NCBI GenBank assembly: GCA_024508725.1
Contig: JANINS010000003.1
Coordinates: forward strand, 1,116,001 to 1,180,000
Reading direction: 5' to 3'
Length of the DNA: 64,000 nt
Source: Chitinophagaceae bacterium
GTDB lineage: Bacteria > Bacteroidota > Bacteroidia > Chitinophagales > Chitinophagaceae
Numbering within the stretch: position 1 is the stretch's first letter; the number at the start of each line of letters is the position of its first letter. Position numbers and translations under genes: made by a program. The notes beneath the pieces were generated by a model. The model did no database searches and was not told where the DNA came from. It saw nothing but the letters and a program-made list of their open reading frames with translations. Below, piece by piece: positions 1 through 6,783 of the stretch.

Positions 1-1834
1 CTACAAAGCGTATGCAGCCCGTTGTTTTAAGAACGGTGCAATGGATTTTGATGATCTGTTGTTGAAGATGTATGAGCTGCTGAGAGATTTTCCTGAAATG
101 CTGAGCAAGTATCAGCGCAAGTTCAAGTACATATTGATTGATGAGTACCAGGATACCAATCCTGTGCAGTACCAGATCACGAAGTTGCTTGCTGCCATGC
201 ACGAGAATATTTGTGTAGTGGGAGATGATGCACAAAGTATTTACAGTTTTCGTGGTGCAACTATCGAGAACATCTTACAGTTCCAGAAAGATTATGATGA
301 TGTGAAGGTGATAAAGCTGGAACAGAATTACCGCAGCACACAATCGATTCTTGAAGTAGCCAACGAAGTGATAAAGAATAATAAAGGGCAGATCCCAAAA
401 GCACTTTGGACGGATAACGATGGTGGCGAAAAGATCAAGCTGGTTCGTACGATGACGGATAATGATGAAGGTCGCTTCGTTGCAGACCAGATACAGGAGA
501 TGAAACTGCGTAAGCATTTCAGCAACCGTGACTTTGCCATTCTTTACAGAACAAATGCCCAGAGCCGTTCTTACGAAGAGAGTTTGAGAAGAATGGGCAT
601 TGCTTATCGCATTTATGGCGGTATATCCTTCTATCAACGAAAGGAGATCAGGGATTTTATTGCATACCTGCGGGTGATCGTTAATCCAAAAGATGAAGAA
701 GCACTGAAGCGTATCATTAATTATCCAATAAGAGGGATCGGCAAAACAACAATAGACAAAACCGTTTTGTTTGCCAATGATAATAACCTGAGCATGTGGG
801 ATGTTATCAGCAATGCCGGTATGTATGGTTTTAAAGGAAATACACTGGAAGCAATTGATACGTTCGTTACAATGATCAAGATGTTCCAGAGTGAATTGCA
901 AAAAAGAAACGCCTATGATCTTGCAGTGATCGTTGGTAAAAGCACCAACATCATCCGTGAGTTATTTAATGATAAGAGTACAGAAGGTTTAGCCAGATAC
1001 GAGAACATACAGGAGTTGCTCAACTCCATCAAAGAATGGACAGAAAGCCCCACTTATGAAGAGACCGGTGAGGTTGGTGATAAAGGCCTGGGTGCTTATT
1101 TACAACAGATCACTTTACTTACCGATGCCGATGATGATAAAGAGGACAGCGATACGGTTAAGATGATGACGATACATGCGGCAAAAGGTTTGGAGTTTGC
1201 CAATGTATTTGTTGGTGGATTGGAAGAAACGCTCTTCCCAAGTGGAATGAGCATCAACACACGAGAAGAACTGGAAGAAGAGAGAAGGTTGTTCTATGTA
1301 GCAATAACAAGAGCCAAGAAACATCTCTGGCTCACCTATGCTAATTCCCGATATCGTTTTGGAAACTTAGTACAGAATGAACCTTCCCGTTTCTTAGAGG
1401 AAATGCCGGAAGCACATATCGACAGAACGTATGCCGGTGGTGGTGCAAGAAACCAGAGCAGCACCAGTAATATGGGTTCTGCATTCCAGAGAATGCAAAG
1501 AGGTTTTGGTGGCGATAACAGCGCTGCACAGGCAGAACGACGTTACGGTCCACCTCCAAGTAAACAAGGATTAAATAGACAACCAGAGAAACCAAGTTAT
1601 ATTGGTAGTGCACCCTCAAACAAAGTAGTAGAACATACACCGAGTGCAGACTTTACGCCAAGTGATACCAGTAACTTACAGGCAGGAATGAAAGTAGAGC
1701 ACCAGAAGTTTGGGTTTGGTACGGTGAGCAAACTCGAAGGCTCTGCACATAATCCTATTGCTACTGTAGTGTTTGAGAAAAACGGTGAGAAAAAAATCAT
1801 GTTGAATTATGCAAAGCTGAGAATAATCGATTAG
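1..1834 (+). CDS. pcrA: UvrD/PcrA-type ATP-dependent DNA helicase (5' end outside window)
   Basis: Superfamily 1A 3'-5' helicase for nucleotide excision repair and for displacing RecA or stalled complexes in the cytoplasm. The reading frame is open to the window edge (YKAYAARCF precedes the first Met at 41), so the N-terminal Walker A domain is missing. Seen in order: motif II DEYQDTN, motif III VVGDDAQSIYSFRGA, motif IV LEQNYRST, motif V TIHAAKGLEF, motif VI EERRLFYVAITRAKK. A low-complexity linker rich in Gly, Gln and Ser follows, and the C-terminus (GMKVEHQKFGFGTVSKLEG) is the Tudor-like domain that binds RNA polymerase in PcrA. That C-terminal domain favours PcrA/UvrD over Rep. Identification of the family is firm; the choice of symbol less so. 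Confidence 0.93.
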   Translation, partial: YKAYAARCFKNGAMDFDDLLLKMYELLRDFPEMLSKYQRKFKYILIDEYQDTNPVQYQITKLLAAMHENICVVGDDAQSIYSFRGATIENILQFQKDYDDVKVIKLEQNYRSTQSILEVANEVIKNNKGQIPKALWTDNDGGEKIKLVRTMTDNDEGRFVADQIQEMKLRKHFSNRDFAILYRTNAQSRSYEESLRRMGIAYRIYGGISFYQRKEIRDFIAYLRVIVNPKDEEALKRIINYPIRGIGKTTIDKTVLFANDNNLSMWDVISNAGMYGFKGNTLEAIDTFVTMIKMFQSELQKRNAYDLAVIVGKSTNIIRELFNDKSTEGLARYENIQELLNSIKEWTESPTYEETGEVGDKGLGAYLQQITLLTDADDDKEDSDTVKMMTIHAAKGLEFANVFVGGLEETLFPSGMSINTREELEEERRLFYVAITRAKKHLWLTYANSRYRFGNLVQNEPSRFLEEMPEAHIDRTYAGGGARNQSSTSNMGSAFQRMQRGFGGDNSAAQAERRYGPPPSKQGLNRQPEKPSYIGSAPSNKVVEHTPSADFTPSDTSNLQAGMKVEHQKFGFGTVSKLEGSAHNPIATVVFEKNGEKKIMLNYAKLRIID

Positions 1835-1837
1835 TAT

Positions 1838-2007
1838 TTAGCTAAGAGATTGAAGGAGTGAAAGAGGTAAAGAGAGTTTTTCGCACAGAGTACAGGGGAT
1901 AACGGAGTATTGTCCTGATTAGATATCTTCTTTGTGCTCTCTGATGTCTCTGTGCGAAACATTTATTCTCTTGCTCTCCTTTTCTCTTTTAGCTCTTAGC
2001 CAAATAA
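1838..2007. repeat. long imperfect inverted repeat in the pcrA-lipoprotein gap
   Basis: The left arm runs from TAGCTAAGAG to TTTTTCGCACAGAG (1839-1890) and the right arm from CTCTGTGCGAAA to TTTTAGCTCTTAGC (1949-2000). The two match as an inverted repeat with mismatches and both are rich in GAGAG/CTCTC. It carries no reading frame and looks like a palindromic intergenic repeat that could fold into one long hairpin in RNA from either strand. Confidence 0.6.
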
Positions 2008-2008
2008 A

Positions 2009-2028
2009 AAAGCAGCCATTGGCTGCTC
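2009..2028 (-). terminator. intrinsic terminator of the lipoprotein gene at 2051
   Basis: Stem AGCAGCC/GGCTGCT with a three-base loop; read on the minus strand it is followed by six T. It sits 23 bases after the stop codon of the minus-strand lipoprotein gene. Confidence 0.8.
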
Positions 2029-2050
2029 TTATTCAATATATCTTTCACAA

Positions 2051-2983
2051 TTAGTAAGGACGAATAACAGTATAACTCTGTCCATTCGGTCCTGTCCAAA
2101 CCAGCTTCATGTAATATGGATTGTTGCCTGGACAAGTTATTGCTGCACCACCAGCATTCAAACCAAAAGTTACAGTGAGATTCCTGGCCAGTAGCTCATG
2201 TTTTACCTGTCCGGCAGTAAGCCTGAAGTTACAGGATTGTGTTACTACCAAAGGTTGCTCAATAGAAGTTACAAACGTGTTTCCAAACCTGTTGGTTCCC
2301 CATTCTGCTACATTCGTATTGGCTCCGATGGTGTGGTTACCTGTAGTAGTGATCACAACACCATTGTTGTAGCTGAACGTTCTTTTCTTAGCAATGCTCC
2401 AGCTTCTTTGCTGGGCACTTGAATCGAACTTAACCGTCATGTTATTACTGTTGATGGTATGAACGATCGATCCTTGTGTTGGAAGATCTCTCAACCTGCC
2501 ACCGGTTACATTGGTATGTGTGGTTGATCCATTGATGGTGATGAATTTGCCATCGGCAACTCTCGTGATCTTCAGATTGGTAATTGTTACGGTTAGCGTT
2601 GCTCCTGCATCTTTCCATCTCATGCTTGATGGCATAGAAGCAACAACGGTTCCTGTTCTTGTTCTAAGACCAGTACAATCAGGTCCGTTATAGGTAATGG
2701 TGATCGTTCTTGGGTTGCTGATAGAGTCAATTACAACCGTTGCATTGCAGATAGTGGCTGTTGTGTTAGTACCTCTGCCAAGTAATGCATTTGAGCTTTC
2801 CAGCACACCATTCAGGTCGTCGGCAACAAGGTCTACATCCGAACTGAACTTAGCCTGGTCGTCAGATTGCTGGGTTAATTCAGTTTCTTTCTCATCACGT
2901 GTGGTATTGTCGTTGTTTTTCTGGCAGGCAGTAAACAGTATTACCAACGAAAGCACAGCAGTAAAAAGGTGAACGCTTTTCAT
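2051..2983 (-). CDS. predicted lipoprotein of unknown function
   Basis: I do not recognise a family. The upstream-extended frame starts at 3154, but the start at 2983 gives a proper lipoprotein signal (MKSVHLFTAVLSLVILFTAC, lipobox FTAC) and a nearby GAG-containing ribosome site, so it is preferred (310 residues). The mature part begins with an Asn/Asp/Gln-rich tether, then a Thr/Val-rich body of alternating short strands (TITYNGPDC, TVTITNLKI, TVKFDSSAQ) that suggests a beta-rich exported domain. Cys pairs in CNATVVIDS/GPDC and SCNF/ITC could form disulphides. It is monocistronic with its own terminator. Confidence 0.75.
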   Translation of the reverse strand: MKSVHLFTAVLSLVILFTACQKNNDNTTRDEKETELTQQSDDQAKFSSDVDLVADDLNGVLESSNALLGRGTNTTATICNATVVIDSISNPRTITITYNGPDCTGLRTRTGTVVASMPSSMRWKDAGATLTVTITNLKITRVADGKFITINGSTTHTNVTGGRLRDLPTQGSIVHTINSNNMTVKFDSSAQQRSWSIAKKRTFSYNNGVVITTTGNHTIGANTNVAEWGTNRFGNTFVTSIEQPLVVTQSCNFRLTAGQVKHELLARNLTVTFGLNAGGAAITCPGNNPYYMKLVWTGPNGQSYTVIRPY

Positions 2984-3183
2984 GATCTCGGTTTTTGTAT
3001 GTTGGTAGACAGGGGCTATAACAAAAGGTTTAACGATGGTTAACATCTTTTTAGTATTGCTGAAGATACCACGAACGCTACAAAAGCTGCTTTCCCGATT
3101 AGTATAACAACTCAACCGCTTGTTTAAAGTACAGGCTAGTACTGTAAGGCCCAAGAGTGCGATGCAACAACAGTTGAGACCGG

Positions 3184-3213
3184 TTGTTATGCTGGTTCCA
3201 AAAATTATATTTG
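3184..3213 (+). promoter_or_regulatory. Bacteroidota-type promoter of the DinB gene
   Basis: TTG at 3184-3186, 19 bases, then TATATTTG at 3206-3213, matching the -33/-7 consensus TTG / TAnnTTTG. The expected start site is only about ten bases before the ATG at 3229. Confidence 0.7.
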
Positions 3214-3228
3214 CACAAAATCAAAACT

Positions 3229-3729
3229 ATGGCTTCAGTAAAAGAACTGCTTGCAGAGTTCAAACAAGAAACTGCGAATACCCGTAAGATATTGGAGAAA
3301 GTACCTGATGGAAAAAATGATTGGGCTCCTCACGAGAAATCAATGAAACTTGGCAGGCTGGCAACGCATGTTGCGGAAATACCGGGTTGGACTTATGTTA
3401 CCGTATCAACAGATGTACTCGATTTCGCTGCAGGCGATTACAAACCAAATGTGTACGAAACAACGGAAGAACGTTTGAGGTTTTTTGATGAACAGGTTGC
3501 ACAGGCTATTCAAATATTGGAGAATACAAAAGATGAAGACCTGGAAAGCGATTGGACAATGAAAAGCGGTGATGTTGTGTATTTCACTATTCCTAAAAAA
3601 GAAGCGTTGAGAACATGGGTGTACAGTCACCAGTTTCATCACAGGGCACAATTGGGTGTGTATTTGAGATTACTGGATATTCCAGTTCCTGGTGTATACG
3701 GACCAACAGCTGATGAAGAAAATAAGTAA
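3229..3729 (+). CDS. DinB-family (DUF1569/YfiT-like) protein
   Basis: A 166-residue protein with the four-helix DinB fold. This family uses three His to bind a metal and is linked to thiol-dependent or damage-inducible metalloenzymes in the cytoplasm. The visible His residues are HVAEIPGW in the first half and SHQFHHRAQLGVYLR near the end, the latter being the typical DinB C-terminal signature HxxHHRGQ. The start at 3229 is chosen over 3184 because a promoter covers the upstream part. The substrate is unknown. It is followed directly by a terminator, so it is a single-gene unit. Confidence 0.85.
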   Translation: MASVKELLAEFKQETANTRKILEKVPDGKNDWAPHEKSMKLGRLATHVAEIPGWTYVTVSTDVLDFAAGDYKPNVYETTEERLRFFDEQVAQAIQILENTKDEDLESDWTMKSGDVVYFTIPKKEALRTWVYSHQFHHRAQLGVYLRLLDIPVPGVYGPTADEENK

Positions 3730-3751
3730 GATAAAACCTCAATAAATCTGA

Positions 3752-3785
3752 AAGCAGTTAATGGAGATCGTTAACTGCTTTTTTA
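3752..3785 (+). terminator. terminator of the DinB gene overlapping the next stop codon
   Basis: Stem AAGCAGTTAA (3752-3761) with TTAACTGCTT (3771-3780), then a T run on the plus strand. The stem includes the stop codon (3758-3760) of the convergent minus-strand gene. Confidence 0.8.
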
Positions 3786-4135
3786 TTCCGTATCCTTTTC
3801 CGGTAAAAGAACCAGGCTGCTACCAGGTGTCCGACTACAGTTAAAGCATAAACGAAAGGCAAGGCTTTTTTTCCTTCGGAAAAATAATAATAAGTAACCA
3901 GTGCTAATACCAGTGCTTCGCAGATATGAAGCAATATCTTAAAGTCTCCTATCTGCTTCTCGATGCTTTTATGGAATGCTGTCGCAAGAATAATGATCAC
4001 ACCAAGTAAGGCAAGAAAGACGGTGATAAAAGGATGCTCATGAAAATGTTCTGATTTTTCATAGGCCTTTACTAACACTACTGCACCGGTAAGATAATGT
4101 GCAACCGCTTCCCGAATATGCTTCTTATTTGACAT
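3758..4135 (-). CDS. small integral membrane protein of unknown function
   Basis: 125 residues with three to four predicted membrane helices (FITVFLALLGVIIILATAF, LLHICEALVLALVTYYYF, ALPFVYALTVVGHLVAAWFF) and a basic C-terminal tail, so a positive-inside cytoplasmic end. The N-terminus has a His-containing amphipathic stretch (YEKSEHFHEHPF). No catalytic motif is visible and no family was recognised. It is convergent with the DinB gene, sharing a terminator, and divergent from the SMR transporter gene. Confidence 0.7.
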   Translation of the reverse strand: MSNKKHIREAVAHYLTGAVVLVKAYEKSEHFHEHPFITVFLALLGVIIILATAFHKSIEKQIGDFKILLHICEALVLALVTYYYFSEGKKALPFVYALTVVGHLVAAWFFYRKRIRNKKAVNDLH

Positions 4136-4220
4136 TTAAAGCAATATACATACTTATGGTAAGTCAAATACATGGAGGTTAGCAGTGATGTCGGATATTT
4201 GATGTTTCAATTACTAACGA

Positions 4221-4550
4221 ATGAACTGGATCATACTCATCATTGCCGGGCTTTGCGAAGTAGGCTTTACTTTCTGCCTTGGTAAAGCAAAACAAACAAC
4301 AGGTATTACCACTACAGCTTGGATGATCGGCTTCTTTGCTTTTCTTACGCTGAGTATGGTGTTGCTGTATAAAGCCATCCAGGCTTTACCTATCGGAACG
4401 GCTTATGCAGTATGGACAGGTATTGGTGCAGTAGGAACGGTGCTCGTCGGAATTTTTATATTCAAAGAGCCGACAGATTTCTGGCGAATATTTTTCATCA
4501 TCACACTCATCGGCTCTATCATCGGGTTGAAAGTTGTTTCAGAACATTGA
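4221..4550 (+). CDS. small multidrug resistance (SMR) family transporter, SugE/Gdx-like
   Basis: 109 residues, the normal size for this dual-topology antiporter family, with four membrane helices. The membrane-embedded glutamate essential for proton/substrate exchange is Glu13 in AGLCEVGF. The family signature GTAYAVWTGIGAVG lies in helix 3. SMR members export guanidinium (Gdx) or quaternary ammonium compounds (EmrE); the sequence looks nearer to SugE/Gdx, but no guanidine riboswitch is visible upstream, so the substrate is open. The stop codon abuts the convergent selD stop. Confidence 0.85.
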   Translation: MNWIILIIAGLCEVGFTFCLGKAKQTTGITTTAWMIGFFAFLTLSMVLLYKAIQALPIGTAYAVWTGIGAVGTVLVGIFIFKEPTDFWRIFFIITLIGSIIGLKVVSEH

Positions 4551-5609
4551 TCAGGCTTTTACCACTACAACTTTATCTGAAGCTTTCGTTAAGTAGCCGA
4601 TCGGTTCGGTATGGAGGATTTGATGTTCAGATAAAATTCTTTTCATTTCATCAACTGCAGATGGATCAACAGCGATCAGTAAACCACCATTTGTTTGCGG
4701 ATCAGGAAGAATATTAAACGCTTCCATTACATTCACTCCTTCACCAAAAGCAACTTTATTGCTGTAGCTGTTCCAGTTACGATAGGTAGCATCGGGCATT
4801 ATTTTTTGAGCCAGGTATTCTCTTGCAGCATCAATAATAGGAATGTTGTTATAGCTGATCTCTGCACTCAATCCACTTCCTTCCGCCATTTCAATTAAAT
4901 GTCCAAACAATCCGAAACCTGTAACATCTGTCATTGCATGAACACCTTCTATTTTACCTAAGGCCTCACCAACTTTATTTAAGGTAGTGAGTTGCTGTAT
5001 AACCATGTCTGCATGTTCCTGTTTCAACACACTTCTTTTTTGTGCAGTAGTAAGAATTCCCACGCCAACAGGTTTTGTAAGGAATAATACATCACCTTCT
5101 TTGGCAGTATTATTTTGTTTTAAATGTTGGAGCGGAACAAGTCCATTCACTGCCAATCCAAAAATTGGTTCAGGTGAATCAATGCTGTGTCCACCGGCTA
5201 AAGGAATTCCTGCTTCGGTACAGATCTTACGGCTACCTTCTAATACCTGTTGAGCAACCGAGGTTGGAATTTTATTTACCGGCCAGCCAAGTATTGCGAT
5301 CGCAAGGATCGGTTTACCCCCCATTGCATATACATCGCTGATGGAATTGGCAGAAGCGATCTGCCCGAAAGTAAATGCATCATCCACAATGGGCATAAAG
5401 AAATCTGTGGTAGAGATCAATGCAGTTCCATTGCCAAGGTCATATACAGCAGCATCGTCTTTAGAGCTGTTGCCAACGATCAGTTGATCGGAGGTAAATT
5501 GTTCTGATGTTGATGCAAGTATCTCTTCCAAAACTTTCGGTGCGATCTTACAACCACAGCCACCACCATGAGAAAACCGGGTGAGGCGAATTTCTTCTGC
5601 GTTATCCAT
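4551..5609 (-). CDS. selD: selenide, water dikinase (selenophosphate synthetase)
   Basis: Makes selenophosphate from selenide and ATP in the cytoplasm. The N-terminal active site reads HGGGCGCKIAP: Cys18 stands where some homologues carry selenocysteine or cysteine, and Lys21 is the catalytic lysine. Further AIRS-type motifs are visible (DDAAVYDLGNGTALISTTDFF, where the Asp residues bind metal-ATP; MTDVTGFGLFGHL; PDPQTNGGLL). At 352 residues it is full length. It follows mnmH with an 8-bp overlap, so the two are translationally coupled and the product most likely feeds selenouridine formation in tRNA. No selA, selB or tRNA-Sec is seen in this window. Confidence 0.96.
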   Translation of the reverse strand: MDNAEEIRLTRFSHGGGCGCKIAPKVLEEILASTSEQFTSDQLIVGNSSKDDAAVYDLGNGTALISTTDFFMPIVDDAFTFGQIASANSISDVYAMGGKPILAIAILGWPVNKIPTSVAQQVLEGSRKICTEAGIPLAGGHSIDSPEPIFGLAVNGLVPLQHLKQNNTAKEGDVLFLTKPVGVGILTTAQKRSVLKQEHADMVIQQLTTLNKVGEALGKIEGVHAMTDVTGFGLFGHLIEMAEGSGLSAEISYNNIPIIDAAREYLAQKIMPDATYRNWNSYSNKVAFGEGVNVMEAFNILPDPQTNGGLLIAVDPSAVDEMKRILSEHQILHTEPIGYLTKASDKVVVVKA

Positions 5610-6711
5610 TTGCTTTTTCTACTTGAGTTATTTTTTGTTGCAGCATCCTGGCATTCGATACGGCGTCACATTTTTCAGCCGGTACTTTCTGAACCAGTTG
5701 TTGCCAGTTCTCCCGTGTTTGCATGCTTTTCTCGTACCATTTATCGTAGTACTTCAATAGAATCCTGAAACTTTCTTTGGTGTTATCTTCTATCAAATAA
5801 TTGATTGCATTTTTTGTTTCCAATCCGCCGAGTCTTTTTTGTATACGGATGATAGCATTTACCATTTTCTCTTTATCCAGCTTTCCATATTCACTAACAA
5901 TGTGATCTAATCTTTCTTCGAAAGGAATATCCAGGAAAAGAACAGGCTTTGTTCTCATTTGTTTGAAAAAAGTTGATGGTATGTTCACCGAACCGATACG
6001 CTGGCTTTCATCTTCCATCCATATTACCGATGACAGATCACAGTTAACAGATGACAGGCTTGCTGCCAACAGGTTTTCAAACATTTCCTGTGTGGGTTGT
6101 GGCGGCAAACCAATATTGCCAAACGCAGAACCTTTATGATTGGCTAACCCCTCAAGATCTACGATGGCATTTCCGTTTTGCTTGAGCTGTTTCAATACAT
6201 AGGTTTTTGCACTTCCGGTATAACCACCAACGATATGGATGTTGTATTCTTTAGTGAACTGATCAAGCACCCAGTTGCGATAAGCTTTATATCCACCAAC
6301 AAGTGTGTACACTTTAAAACCATAGAGATCTAACAGCCATGCAACTCCTGCACTTCTCATACCGCCACGCCAGCAATGAACAAGAACTGTTCGGGAATTG
6401 GGAATTGGGGATTGGGGATCGGGATCGGTTTTTCTTATTTCAAATTCCTTATTCCAGATTGCTTCAACATCTTCCACCATCTTCACCATCTTCTTACCAA
6501 AATACTTCAGCCCGATCTTGATGGCTTTTTCCCTGCTCTCTTGCTTATATGCCGTACCTACGACTTTTCTTTCTTCGTTGGAAAACAATGGCAATGAATG
6601 AGCATTGGGGATATGAGCATGATCGAACTCTCCCGGGCTACGAACATCAAGTACAGGATGCTGTTTAGCCAGTTCCAGAAACTCAACAACAGTGATCCTT
6701 TTAATTGCCAT
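5602..6711 (-). CDS. mnmH: tRNA 2-selenouridine synthase (selenophosphate-dependent)
   Basis: Replaces sulphur by selenium in 2-thiouridine at the tRNA wobble position. Residues 1-140 are a rhodanese domain (LDVRSPGEFDHAHIPNA; catalytic cysteine in VHCWRGGMRS); the second half is a P-loop domain with VGGYTGSAKTYVL. The length (369) is usual. It is first in a two-gene operon, overlapping selD by 8 bp. Odd feature: residues 95-106 (TDPDPQSPIPNS), just before the catalytic loop, are encoded by a tandem GGGAATTG/GGGGATTG repeat that is not part of the family fold; the frame stays open through it. Confidence 0.95.
   Translation of the reverse strand: MAIKRITVVEFLELAKQHPVLDVRSPGEFDHAHIPNAHSLPLFSNEERKVVGTAYKQESREKAIKIGLKYFGKKMVKMVEDVEAIWNKEFEIRKTDPDPQSPIPNSRTVLVHCWRGGMRSAGVAWLLDLYGFKVYTLVGGYKAYRNWVLDQFTKEYNIHIVGGYTGSAKTYVLKQLKQNGNAIVDLEGLANHKGSAFGNIGLPPQPTQEMFENLLAASLSSVNCDLSSVIWMEDESQRIGSVNIPSTFFKQMRTKPVLFLDIPFEERLDHIVSEYGKLDKEKMVNAIIRIQKRLGGLETKNAINYLIEDNTKESFRILLKYYDKWYEKSMQTRENWQQLVQKVPAEKCDAVSNARMLQQKITQVEKANG
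6393..6428. repeat. in-frame GGGAATTG/GGGGATTG/GGGATCG repeat inside mnmH
   Basis: Five short G-rich units in tandem on the plus strand, within the mnmH coding region and in frame (36 bases, twelve codons). The peptide is polar and Pro-rich. The style matches other phrase-like repeats of this genome (for example GGAACAAGGAACAGGGAATT at 51758). Confidence 0.75.
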
Positions 6712-6783
6712 TGGTGCAAATTTAACCTGAAAGCTTTTGCTGTCACAGCATTTTTACCGAAGTTGATGATCTAACCAGCCTAT

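Noticed and set aside
4221-4550. Guanidine riboswitch control of the SMR gene
   Set aside because: Only about 85 bases separate it from the divergent gene and no riboswitch-like hairpins are visible.
4551-6711. Selenocysteine incorporation locus
   Set aside because: Only selD and mnmH are present; there is no selA, selB, tRNA-Sec or in-frame TGA in a selenoprotein here.
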